From: Nectonema munidae
Lineage: Eukaryota > Nematomorpha > Nectonematoida > Nectonematidae
Assembly (NCBI GenBank): GCA_030549495.1
Contig: JAUIRK010000854.1
Location: 166,001 to 230,000 of the forward strand
DNA: 64,000 nucleotides
Direction: 5' to 3'
The notes beneath the pieces are model-generated. The model made no database searches, was not told the DNA's origin, and saw nothing but the letters and a program-made list of their open reading frames with translations. Numbering within the stretch: position 1 is the stretch's first letter; each line of letters begins with the position of its first letter. Positions 49,965-60,824 of the stretch are shown one piece after another. Both the position numbers and the translations under genes were made by a program.

Positions 49965-50796
49965 CCAAAGATAAGATTTATACACATCTTTTTTAAAAAG
50001 TATAAATTTTAATTAATTAGTTTAGATAATTAATTATAGTTAGTTATGTAGTGGTGAAGTTGTCAATTAAATTAATTTATATCATAGATATTTATATGTT
50101 AGCAATTTAAAGTTGTATTTTTAAAAGTACACCTACCATTAAATGAAATTTAAAATAAAAAATCTTCAGATGAAAGGAATAAAAATATTTTATACTGAAA
50201 ATTGAGAGTATTTTATGATTCTTTCAAAACTTTTTTATCTTTTTGCACGTGTAAAACCAGGAAAAGTTACAGATATTGTTACGCGATTTACATCTTATGC
50301 AATATCTTTTTAGTTATAGTGACATAATTTTTTCGTATCCAGACAAATGTCTGATTGACAATAACGCGAAGTTAAATGGCCCAAAGCAAAATTGTAATAC
50401 ACTTATAAAAAATATTATTCATTAATTTAAAATAAAAAATATTCAGTTATAATAACTATAACTATATTCAATTTTGCTTTTCAGAGTAATTCATCAGAAC
50501 TTCTCGAAATTGAAAATAAAGGCAAAGAAATCATAAAAAAAAGAAAATTACTCAATTTGAAACAAACAACATTGGACGCTTTTATGAATAAATACATTTT
50601 TTTTCTTTGATTAGATTTTTTGATATTTTTCATCATTTGAGACTTACGACCATTTCTGACTTACGACCAAAAATTGGCTTCCAAAGATAAGATTTATACA
50701 CATCTTTTTTTAAAAAATATAAGTTTTAATTGTTTAGTTAATTAATTATAGTTAGTTATATATAGTGAAGTTGTCAATTAAATTAATTTATTTCAG
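49965..50796. repeat. ~115-bp direct repeat pair (49965-50084, 50681-50796)
   Basis: Both copies begin CCAAAGATAAGATTTATACA and continue through CATCTTTTTT, AATTAATTATAGTTAGTTAT and GTGAAGTTGTCAATTAAATT. They are in the same orientation, 716 bases apart, with only scattered differences. The pogo-like relic lies between them. Either a duplication or two copies of a repeat. Confidence 0.75.
50485..50610 (+). pseudogene. Possible pogo/Tigger transposase C-terminal exon relic
   Basis: Following an acceptor-like TTTGCTTTTCAG, a frame of 41 codons reads SNSSELLEIENKGKEIIKKR then KLLNLKQTTLDAFMNKYI to a TGA at 50608-50610. The QTTLDAF ending is PIP-box-like (Q-x-x-L-x-x-F), as known for the C-terminus of pogo transposase, which binds PCNA. 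Nothing of the DDE domain was found upstream. Assignment rests on a short motif and is tentative. Confidence 0.3.
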
Positions 50797-53154
50797 TAAT
50801 TAAAAGTTGTTCTTTAAACTCTATTCAGTGTTATATTATAATTTGAAGAAAAAAATTCACTTTTAAAAATATATTTTTATAAAAAAATCCGAAACGTATA
50901 TTAACGAATGCGATAATTAAACTTTAACTTGCGACCGTTTAAATGAAAAAGACAATTTCTTAAATCTAATTTTTTTTTAAATCAAGCATGTATCTTTATT
51001 CCTATAAAAGGACTTCCCATGTTTTTATCGAAGGGATTAGAGAAATTCATTTATTCCCATATTTTATAACTTCAAATAGGTTCGTTTAAAAAGCTTGCCA
51101 TTAAATCCTTTTGTTTTTTTTGTTTCCATGTTTGGTGGTTATTACGGTAAGGATTAAAAATCTTTGTCTCGATTAGCTGATTTAAAAATTTTGCGCCTTC
51201 ACGAATCGAAAAAGTTTTCTTTATTTTCTTCTTTCTATTTCTTTTTTTGATAACTTATACACGTTGACCATAATAACATCAAACCAGAGTATGTCTTTTT
51301 TTACTAAATTGCAAAAGCAACAAATTTAATTGGTAAAAGTAAATATTTTACTCACAAAAGAGTAAAACTGAATATTCATCATTTGAATATAACTTTTTTT
51401 TTATCATCAAATTACTTTAATTTTTGTTTTAAAATAGCTTTTAATTTCAAGTCATTGTATTTTATTCTATACAAAGCATTTTATTTAATGAAAACTCTTT
51501 TCCGCCATCTTTTCAGTAAGAACTCCTCTCGTTTTCATAGATATTTGCCTAGACACAGAAAAATCATCTTCATACACCTAGTTTTTGTATGAACTCTAAA
51601 TTTTATTAAAACTACTTCCTTGATAAATTCCATTATTTAAAACTTTAAACTTTTCAAATTTTTTGTCTTTTTTCATCTCATCTACATTCTATTTCATTTT
51701 ATATGGAAGCAGAATGCAACTAGTAGTATATTTATCTTTTTTTGTACTCTATAATTTCTTTAACATGTGTTATATAGATTTTTACTAATTATATATTTTT
51801 TCATTTGTTTCTCGTTTGGAAGCTCAATCATATCGATGGAAGCTTTTCTAAATTCACTTTGAATATCTTTCTTCCAGCATCAATTCTAGCAAATTTTACT
51901 CTTTATTATTCCAGTTTATCTTGTCCAATATATACTTACTTTTTGCTTATTTAATTAAAAATATAATAATAAAATAATAGATTTTTTCATTTTAATAGTA
52001 GCTCTAAAATTAAAAAGAATTGAAAGCTGACTTTAAAAACACATAGAAAAACGACATCCACAGAGATTCAAGATGTAGAATTTAGCGAAAATATATCATT
52101 TTAAACACCAAAAAAATCTTCACGATTTAAAAAATTTCAGAATTTTGTCAGAGAAAATAGTACACATTTAGCACATATTATAATTAGTACAGGCCCGTAA
52201 CCAGGCGGACGTGAGGGGGTCGTTGATCGCCCAAAATTTTCAGATTAATAAATTCTAACAAAATTTTCTAAAATATTTACATATGATCGCAATTATTTTA
52301 TCAATTTAGATAAATCTTACAACATATATGATTGGTGCCTTCAACAAATGAGTAATTTGAAGAAAAAGAGAACATATAGGATATAGAGATTTAGGCACGT
52401 TGATCGTAAGCTGTTTTAGATTTAGCGCTTCATAAATAATTTGTGCTTACGAGATTGAACTCATCAATTGTGAAGCTTTGAGAAAATCTATTTCAGTAAC
52501 CTAGCATTTCGGAAAAAAAGGAAACCGAAAAAAGATGGAATAAAATGAAGGCAAAAATAAATTACTTGTCATCAAAAGAGAGATGTGGCCAGGCAGAAGA
52601 GAGGAGTGATGACTTAGTGTGAAGTGTAATTGCCTAGAACATCCCTGAAGCTCTTTTTTATCACGTGAAATTCCACTTGAACACAGAGAGAGAGAGAGTA
52701 TACAAGGAACGATGAACTTTGTATATTGTAGGCAATCAACGAGCACTTTCTTTAAGGGAAATGCAAGTAGCTGATGGTCTCACTTAACTCTTTTGTGTTC
52801 GTAGTAGTGTTCGAATTTTACCGAATTTTTAATCACCAGTAAATTATCGAATAAAATAGATTTTTATTATTCTTTTAAATTGAAAATAAACCATTAATTT
52901 TAAAAATTATGTGAAACTAACTAACTTGAATTTATTATTTTATATTAGAAATATTCTTACAAAAAATTTGATAACATTTTCAAAAACATAAACCTTCTAA
53001 AGTTTTGGGGGATCTAGTCTCATCAATCCAAATACATTCATCAATCTAATGAGCGAAGAATATCTTTCATTTAGTATATCTTTAACTAGTTGTCAGATTG
53101 ATTATTAAATTCCTTCAAAATGAAATATATATTCCGGATATATATTATAATTTA

Positions 53155-54922
53155 AAAAAGTCAATCATTTATCTATAAAAGCAAGGAAGACTTGACTAAG
53201 AGTTATGCCACTCTTAACTTCATTTTGTTGGTATAATTATTTTGGGAAATTTGTCTATTTAATCTTACAAATAAATGAAGCCGAACTGAATGTATGCCTC
53301 ATAATAAGAGCACGTGTACCCTCTCTAACTAGAAAACATCTCCACTTTTGTAACGGAAGTGAACCTTCATGATTGGTTTATTTTGGGTGTTATGGACAAG
53401 ATTTACACAGCTTCAAGAGTTAGTATTTGTGATCCTGCAGCGAATCTTCATTTCTGAAATGTTTCCCTCACTACACTAAAATTCCCCCAACTTTGATGTA
53501 GATGAAACCTATTAAAAGCGTTTTTTTGTTTTTGTTTTTTAACCTCAATTTAATGACATATCTTAATTTGAAGCCTAAAAAGTGCGCCTGTTTAATAGCT
53601 TTATTTAGGCTAAATTTAATTATTTTCACTTAATATAAATAAAATATATATAATTGAGTTCTAATTACTATTTCTGTAATGAATGCAACACTTACTCTTC
53701 ATTAAAGGAAAGACTTCCCAAATGTTTAGCACTTGCAGTGTAAAATCTGCAAAAAAAGGAATAGAGTCAGATTCAGTTCCTTTTTTTAAAATAGTAAAAT
53801 GAATTTAAAAACCATTTTGTTTTTTATTTATAGTTGGACAACAAATTATTCCTTGGAAGCAATTTTGTTTAAAGCAAACATTCAATCATCAGGATTGGAT
53901 GATTTGTGCAAAAATTGCTTGGGCTCTGCTCTCAAATCATTGGCGTTTTTGATGAAGACGGCAATCAAATCATTGTTGAAATAGATCAGTCGACGTTTTT
54001 CCACAGAAGATTTCTTAAGAGGAACTTATAAAAAAGGTCATTGGGGGTTTGGATAAGAGTTTCTAGATGTTTTAGTTTGAAGTAGCAAACAGAAACCAAA
54101 GTACTTTAAATGACATCATCTTAAAATTTGTTCAGGAACAAGAATTGTAAGTGATGGTTGGTTTTCCTACAAACGCAGAAATTCATTCTCAAAACATTGA
54201 AAATTTATGGATGAGGCCGAAAAGAATGCTGTGCCGTCAATTTGGAAACTCAGATGAACTATTCACTTCTTATTTGAGTGAATTCATTTGGCGATCAACA
54301 GCTGGTAAAAAAGTTTAAGTTTTTCAAAGTTTATTTTATGACTAAAAACGGTTTAATTTTTGTTTACTCAACTTGAACTTCAGAAGTATTTAAAAAATTT
54401 TCCAAAATTATATTTTTTAATGAAAAATTCTTTTCTAATAAAATATTTATTTTATAATTTTTAATTTGATTGAATTTTGATTTTGATAACTTCAAACGCT
54501 TCAAGTTTTTAATCGTCAAAATAAATACGAGATTCCATCGACCACAAATTTTAAAATTTTTTATTTTAATAAAAGAGCCAAAATACAAATGTTGGCAGTG
54601 GAGTAAAATATGAGATATAACAATTGAAAAAAGACATCGATCAAAATGTTTATTCAAAAAACGAATTATGTTCTTATTGTAGCGTTGCGAGTGCACGCAC
54701 ACCTTATTCAAACTTTATATACAAAACAAGCTTTTAAAAAGATTTATCCGCATCAAAGCTGGGATCTTTGTGTTTAAATGAGGTGTCATTTTGGTTTATG
54801 TGTTTGTAAGATTAATTAGACCATTTTTCTCTAAAGAATTTTACCAAGAAAAGGAAGTTAAGAGTGGTCTAACTCTTAGTAAAAAGTCTTGCTTCCTTTT
54901 GTAGATAAATGATTGACTTTTT
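53155..54922 (+). mobile_element. Merlin-type DNA transposon with ~75-bp inverted repeats
   Basis: The left end (53155-53231) and right end (54845-54922, inverted) share AAAAAGTCAATCATTTATCT, then TAAAAG.AAG.AAGACTT, ACTAAGAGTTA and CCACTCTTAACTTC. The repeats are about 75 bases with a few mismatches. They enclose an ISXO2-like (Merlin) transposase relic, so the ends and the enzyme belong together. About 1.77 kb. The flanks share TAATT but a clean 8-9 bp target duplication was not resolved. Confidence 0.82.
53799..54318 (+). pseudogene. Broken Merlin (ISXO2-like) transposase
   Basis: From ATG 53799 the frame reads MNLKTILFFIYSWTTNYSLE, the usual helical start. After a shift it reads DWMICAKIAWALLSN, then DEDGNQIIVEIDQSTFFHRR with the first catalytic Asp of the DDE core (VEIDxS-x-F). 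Next are RGTYKKGHWGFG, then NRNQSTLNDIILKFVQ, then GTRIVSDGWFSYKRR with the second Asp. Last is HSQNIENLWMRPKRM with the E-x-L-W glutamate and SYLSEFIWR. The usual loop between the second Asp and the N-I-E-N-L-W motif is shortened. At least three frameshifts and stops make it inactive. Confidence 0.88.
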
Positions 54923-55701
54923 CTAATTGTAGAATTCGTATACAATGTAGTAAGTGTAGTAACAACTATAAGGCAAGTAAGTGGCTAAACAATCTACAAA
55001 CTATAAACAACAACCTACAAGTGAAATTCTCTTGATTTTTCCATACGAGTATATCAGGCTGTGGGAGCCTGATATAAAAAATTCTCACAGGCAATTCTGC
55101 CCTCGGGCGGGGGTTTGCTCACCCCTCATAGACAGATAAATAAGTGGTGCACAATTTGTGAATGAACGAATTCGTAAAATTCACAAATGACGAAAAATAT
55201 TGCTCTCACTAGCAATATTATGTGCTACAATGTGTTCTTTAGGGTGAAACCCAAAACAGCTAGTTCCAAAGTAGCTAGTTGTGAAATAGCTGGTTTTAAA
55301 ATGGTGTACCAAAACACCAATTTCCCATTATTCTTGTAATATTCAAATCACATCATTTGAATGTCTGACCACAACGTATCTTTTTCTTTTTGCTGTTCAC
55401 AATCTTTCAGACAACCTCTTTAAATGTCTCACCTGCTTATTTATCAGGCGCAAAGGAAGGTGCAAGTAAAAAAGTCAAAGAAATTGGAAGAATTCAAACT
55501 TTATAACATAGACTCCAAAATGAAGAAATTTCAACATTTGAATTTTTACCTGGCATTACCTATATTATCAAATATTGAATAAATATACTTAAGATTTTTT
55601 AATAAAACCTTGCTTTTAAGGAATTTTAAATAGACTGTATTAATTCTTTATCTTTCTCTATAAAAGTTTTGACGTTGATGTTAGCACGACCTCCTTTTTA
55701 A
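54923..55701. other. Non-coding stretch, no gene seen
   Basis: Contains repeated short words around 55240-55310 (CAAAACAGCTAGTT, AAAGTAGCTAGTTG, AATAGCTGGTTT), three imperfect copies of an AGCTAGTT-centred unit of about 18-20 bases. No coding domain was seen. Confidence 0.4.
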
Positions 55702-55823
55702 CCCTTTGAGGACCAGTGGGTCACCAGTGACCCAAGAAATGAAAATCGTCTGCTTTGAATATATAAAATTCCATTGAAAAAGAAAGCAGACAAATCCTCT
55801 TCAAAATATTGGTCCTCAAAGGG
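55702..55823. mobile_element. piggyBac-type MITE with perfect 14-bp ends
   Basis: CCCTTTGAGGACCA (55702-55715) is the exact inverse of TGGTCCTCAAAGGG (55810-55823), and TTAA flanks both sides (55698-55701, 55824-55827). At 122 bp it is non-coding. Next to the left end is a perfect hairpin TGGGTCAC-CA-GTGACCCA. Interior words ATCGTCTGC and TTTGAATATA are shared (inverted) with the MITE at 36942-37072. Confidence 0.9.
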
Positions 55824-56253
55824 TTAATGTTATATAAATTTTAAATAAAGTATATCAGCTTTACTATACTTTTTTAAACGTAGAAATAGAAATCCTTTCA
55901 AGAGAACAGTTTCCCATTATTTTACAATAAATAGGAATATTTATGTTGTAAAAAGAAATTAATAAAAATAAAATATTTTTTATTGTATAAAACAAATTAT
56001 GTTCGTGTTCTTCCAAGCCTAATTTTTCCTAGTCGAAACAGACGATTATATGACTAAACAGCTAGTCCCAAATTAATACTGGCTATTTTGGTCAAGCCGT
56101 TTATTTGTATAATCGCGTTCTGTAAATCACAGAGAGATGATGCTCACATATTCGTAACGCTTTGCGCGCACAACCCTTGATTTCTAATTAATGATTAAAA
56201 TCACAAGATTACCAAGAAGTGGGATAACTATTTTTAAATGTAGACAAAGTGTT

Positions 56254-56408
56254 GCTGAGACGTCATGAATAAAAGTTGAATGATGTAATAGGAAAATAAG
56301 TAAACTTTTATTCAAACAAGTTGAAAACTTCATTAATTCTCGAGAACTCTGGTCTTCTTCAGATAATTTTCAACTCGTTTGAATAAGAGTTTTAGTTATT
56401 TTCCTATA
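56254..56408. repeat. Inverted repeat with ~42-nt arms
   Basis: The left arm (56288-56329) begins ATAGGAAAATAAGTAAAC and includes TTATTCAAACAAGTTGAAAA. The right arm (56367-56408) is its near-perfect inverse, ending AGTTATTTTCCTAT. The loop is about 37 bases. The lead-in TGTTGCTGAGACGTCATGAA (56254) recurs at 62633 as TGTTGCTGGGATGTCATTAA, so this is a dispersed family. Confidence 0.8.
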
Positions 56409-57900
56409 ACTATTTTTAGTTAAATTAAGGAAAGAATATTTTTTGTTGTTCTTGAATCTATTTTTATTGGATTTCGAGTTGAACAAATTTAAGAATATTT
56501 TATAAACAATTCCTTGTTTTAATAAAAAGGGCAATTATTCTACCATTTTCAATAAACCTTAATAATTTTAAAAAAGCTTCCAACATTTTTGAGGCTTCTT
56601 TAACTACTAGATCAAAAATAAGATTTAATTCATTTTTTTAAAGACAAATATGATATAATTTAATATGATACTTACTGATCAAATTTCAATTAAATGAAAC
56701 AATGCTTTTTTGAAGCAAATTACCTAAAAATAAAACAAAAACGACTAAGTGAAACGAAAAGCTAAAATATAATATCAACATTAAATCAAACCATGTTAGT
56801 TCTTAAAAAAAGATACATTCCATGAATCAATATGAGGAATGGAGTAACAAATATACTTTTTTGCTCTTACTCCCTAAGCCTGGTTCTATCCATATATACA
56901 ATGAGGTCATCATTATCTGAGAAAATGTAATATAAGAAGCGGAATATTTGCACACATGTTTTGGAAAGGATGTGGAAGCTTTCATTAGTTGAAAGTATTT
57001 TCTTTTTTTGTAAAATATAATTGTCCCAAAAATTATTCTATATTAACTTTTGTCATTTATTAATTATTAATATTAGTTTTATATCATGAAATAAATTTAC
57101 AAATTCATTCTTGATTTTCTAACGTTTTGGCCAGGAGCCGTTTCTTGTTAAACTTTTACAAAATCTAAATCATTTACTAAAAAATAGACTATTAAAAAAA
57201 GTTGACATTTAAGGACCTTTTAAGTTGGGACTTTTTTTACAGGAACTTTATAAAATAAGTCTATTTAAGTGTTAAGTGCTCTTAGAAATTAAAAGTTTAC
57301 TTTATTGACTTTTAACTGCCCAAGTTATAATATATAACAATTGAAATAAAATATTATCATGATTGCTGTAGAACGTACATGATGATGAAGAAGTGAAATA
57401 ACACTCTCCACTTCATGCACTAACTCAATCTCCAGCACTGAATCATAGTAATAAAAAGGGATATATAAGGATATATTATTATTATTTTTTATAAAAAATT
57501 GATTATTTGTTTGTCAGATATAAATGAATTACATTTGCTTCATTCACAAGAGCTTTGCCTCTCTCCCTCTACTGCATATTAATTAGGTCAAGGTCACTAA
57601 AGTAAGTTCATGATTTTTGAATGAAAAAATCGATGTTTTAAAAGCTTTTAGACTTCATAAACATGCAAAAGACGTGTGTGATTATCACAATTAGGCCTGC
57701 AGTGATTTAAGCATCGTAAGGTGTGGTGCAGAGGGGAACCCATAAAAAAGAAATGCTGGCGAATTGCGTTTATGCATTTTTATCTCATTCAAAGGTTTGC
57801 AAATCTTATCATTCCAATTCATACGAGAAACAGCTAACGAATTATTTATATACTACTGCTATAACCTCCAAAGTACGACAGTCTTGGTATAAGAGAAAGG
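56409..57900. other. Non-coding stretch
   Basis: No gene supported. An open frame at 57723-57965 starts with GTG, overlaps the left arm of the inverted repeat at 57919 and shows no domain. A nuclear-receptor-like direct repeat is at 57584. Confidence 0.35.
57584..57595 (+). promoter_or_regulatory. AGGTCA direct repeat (DR0)
   Basis: AGGTCAAGGTCA is two abutting nuclear-receptor half-sites, and TCAAGGTCA within it matches the extended site used by FTZ-F1/ERR-type monomers. A 12-base match is uncommon by chance in this window, but no gene is near enough to assign a target. Confidence 0.3.
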
Positions 57901-57918
57901 ACTACTTTTGGGTATCCC

Positions 57919-58639
57919 GTAATTTCATCGTGATTCAATACATCGTCGTTATTTTCATCGTATAGTGATTACAACGCAAGATTTATGGATTAAACGCATA
58001 ATACGGCGCCTTGTCAATGATTTTGAAAATCGTGACCTAAATGATTATTATTATTATACCTTAGAGGTATTGCTCATAACTTATTTTTTTTAATTGTTTC
58101 TATTTTTCCAATTTGTAATAAATTAGTTATTAGTTATCTCAATGATCTTTTTGAAATAAGGAATAATTTATTACATATATAAATTGGTATTTTTTTCTTA
58201 AAAATAAAGTTTTTTATTAAAAAAAACAAATGATTATTTTTAGATATAATATACCAAATAATGACTGAAAAGTCGAAGGTTAAAATAGGTTAGGGGGATT
58301 TTTATGAAACTAAAAGAACACAAAGATTATATTATTTTTTTTAATTAAATTATATATACTTTTTTTTACCTTTCCTTAAATATTAAGAAATTTAAACATA
58401 TTTCAAGGCTATTTAAGTCAGAAAGAGTTATTGTTTTATTTTGTCATTATAGACTGATAATATGAAAACCTTATATTTAGGAATTAGTTTTTTATGTTAT
58501 TAAGAACATTTACAAAAGTTCGTAATAAACTTAAAAAAATTATAAAGGGATATTTACAAAAAAAAACATTGAGCGTCAAAAGCATAAAATTACTCTACGA
58601 TGAAAATACCGACGATGTATTGAATCACGATGAATTTAC
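57919..58639. repeat. Foldback pair: 44-bp inverted repeats 633 bp apart
   Basis: The left arm (57919-57962) starts GTAATTTCATCGTGATTCAA. The right arm (58596-58639) is its inverse with two mismatches in 44 bases, starting TACGATGAAAATACCGACGA. The right arm is followed by a partial extra copy, ATGCGATGAAATTAC. TACAGTGAACCC just beyond (58652) looks like a pogo-type TA-CAGTG end. The interval between holds no coding domain. Confidence 0.85.
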
Positions 58640-58664
58640 TATGCGATGAAATTACAGTGAACCC

Positions 58665-59139
58665 TACTTTCGAGATGTTATTTTCACGTGCAACTATCGA
58701 AGTTTTAATCTTGGATCTATGCGCACTTGAAGGTAGACCAGTGTTAAGATTTGGTTTCTGAAATCACGCTACAGAACCGAATCTAATAAAAGATGACGGT
58801 GGCATTTTGATTAAAAAGAAATCCAAATGTTATATAACAACAATAATTTAGTATCGATTTCGAAGAAACCCTTATCGATCATATTCTGATTTATTGACAA
58901 TTAAGACAACAAGCACTGAATCCAAGAGAGAATTTTATATAACATTTTTTTCATTTTCAAAAACGGATTTTTCTAAATAAATTGAAATATCCGGCTTTTC
59001 CGTTTCTTTTTAAATTTTCTTGGTACGGGGTTTTGAATTTTAAAACAAAAAAATCATTTTGAATATGGGTTAATGATATGATATAGGTTTCTTACTTACT
59101 ATGTTAAAACATAGTTTATAATATAGGTTTCTGGATATG
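58665..59139. other. Non-coding stretch
   Basis: No gene or RNA seen. It includes the small palindrome ACTATGTTAAAACATAGT near 59098 and repeated ATATAGGTTTCT words just before the tRNA-like segment. Confidence 0.35.
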
Positions 59140-59214
59140 GGGGCCTGAATTAGGTTGGTTAGATACTGAGTTTAGATAACTCAAGGTTGTCCGTTCGATC
59201 CCACATTAAGCCTC
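59140..59214 (+). repeat. tRNA-like segment (tRNA pseudogene or SINE head)
   Basis: A 75-base segment with tRNA features. The acceptor stem GGGGCCT / AAGCCTC pairs at 6 of 7 positions. The D-arm-like TTAGGTTGGTTAGA has lost about four bases relative to canonical TTAGCTCAGTTGGTTAGA. A 5-bp anticodon stem TGAGT/ACTCA encloses the loop TTAGATA. The T-loop is GTTCGATC. The T stem TGTCC/CCACA pairs only three of five. B-box and A-box-like sequences are recognisable. Loss in the D arm and T stem argue for a decayed tRNA or the head of a tRNA-derived SINE. Confidence 0.5.
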
Positions 59215-59239
59215 CTTTCTTCATAGTTCGATACAAGCG

Positions 59240-59269
59240 GAGCAATTGTGCCTTGAGCAATTGTGCCTT
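59240..59269. repeat. Perfect 15-bp tandem duplication
   Basis: GAGCAATTGTGCCTT occurs twice back to back at 59240-59254 and 59255-59269. It lies 26 bases downstream of the tRNA-like segment and may be part of a SINE body that continues to about 59420. Confidence 0.85.
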
Positions 59270-60700
59270 CTCAATGAAAACACCCCACGGTATCTTTAGC
59301 TTTAAAAACACGTTTGTAGATAAAAAAAATTGTTTGAGTTTGATGACCTCGCGATCCTGGTTAAACGAAGATCGGGGAAAGAGGATCCCTAAAAAGTCTG
59401 AAGTAGAGCCCTTTTGTGACTCGAGTTCAAAAAGAATCAAATGAATGGATCACTCCTCATTCAAAGAATTCGGTTTTATAAATTACGTACTTAAAACTTC
59501 CGATCTCAAGAAATTATAATTGTGATACTGTTTCTGTTCTTTCAAATAGGAAACATGAATTTGAAACTTTAAATTCTTTCAGTTGCTTTTCTTTAAAATG
59601 AAAGAGAGTTTATAAAATGGTTAGGATTATGGCAACATTTATAATATATATAATAGATATTTAAGCATAAATAGTTCATCTAAATGTATGTACGATTGCG
59701 CTAACACTAAACCTAAACTAACCTCAACCCTAACACAAACTCTAATTCTACACTAATCTAAACCACGAAAATAAGTTTATAAAAAATTTTACACAGATCC
59801 AAGAAATTGGTTGAGTACTTGTCACCATTTGTGTTATGAAAATTAATAATTAAATCTAAGTCAAAATCAGGGGTAAAGTGGGAAAAAATGCGCAAATTAA
59901 ACATAAAGTTAAAAATATAAACTATCTTCAATAAAAATTAAAAAATTTTTTAAGTAGAACACTTTTAATAAAGGGGGAAAAAATTTCAAAATATATGCAG
60001 TAGTTATGATAAATGATTCAGTTTTGTGTCAGACGTTTTTTGGTTTTTATATAGGTTTTTTCCTAGGCCGTTATGCTAAAACTATGCGTTCTCGCTCCAA
60101 GTCAGGATTCGTGACTCTGTTCAAGTAGAACCTGTTTTCTTATAACTACTTTATGGATTTCATAATTGATTATGACTTCTTTATGGTATTTCGTGGCCGT
60201 TGAGGTGATAAGTCTGGCCCAACCTAATCTTGTGTATTCATTCTTTTCAAAATTGATCTAATATGTCAGAGGACTTAAAACTTACCATAATCCTGAGGAA
60301 TTATTCATCAATAGTTATAATAACGTAAAGTATCAAATTAAATACTCAATAAAATCTAAGCATATGATTGTGAAATATGCGATAAAATATAAAGTCGTCT
60401 AGTTTATATTTTCAATAAAAGTTTTCTTATTTGATTAATATTTAAGCAACACTTCATTTTTTACACCAAATGTTCAGAGGTTTTGAAAAATTTTTTTTTT
60501 GGTTGTTCTAGTTTCAATAAGGCAAGAAAGAAAAAATAGAAATTTATTTTATTTACGTTTTACTTAGAATAGCTTTTACTATATCTAAAAATGTGCACGA
60601 TATTTTTTATGAAAGGATAAAAATCGGTTCTAGAAGAAAAACAAACAAACCGAAGATTTTTTCAAAGAGTTGTTTGCTTGCAGTGTAGGAATAATAAAAA
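59270..60700. other. Non-coding stretch, channel gene 3' flank
   Basis: Open frames at 59159-59444 overlap the SINE-like region on both strands and show no domain. At 59698-59765 is a degenerate run of CTAA/CCTAA-type words (CTAACACTAAACCTAAACTA). The rest is AT-rich without structure. Confidence 0.35.
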
Positions 60701-60707
60701 ATAAGTA

Positions 60708-60713
60708 TTTATT
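60708..60713 (-). promoter_or_regulatory. Candidate polyadenylation signal of the channel gene
   Basis: AATAAA on the minus strand, 111 bases beyond the stop codon at 60827-60825. A second AATAAA lies at about 60548-60543. Either would give a short 3' UTR. Confidence 0.4.
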
Positions 60714-60824
60714 TGTATTTGCTTGTGCCGAATTGAAAAATAAAAATCTTCCTTGCAAATCGCGTCCTAGGACCGCTGCACGAATGCATCATTCACACGC
60801 ACACACTTTACTCCAATCCAATGC

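Larger units (their letters stand above)
48565..53154. other. AT-rich stretch with repeat fragments
   Basis: No intact gene. It contains the repeat pair at 49965/50681, a transposase C-terminal relic at 50485, a 14-base palindrome CAGACAAATGTCTG near 50340, and tandem GACTTACGACC words at 50641-50668. CAGGCCCGTAACCAGG near 52193 resembles a hAT end without a partner. A (GA)n run lies near 52685. Confidence 0.35.
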
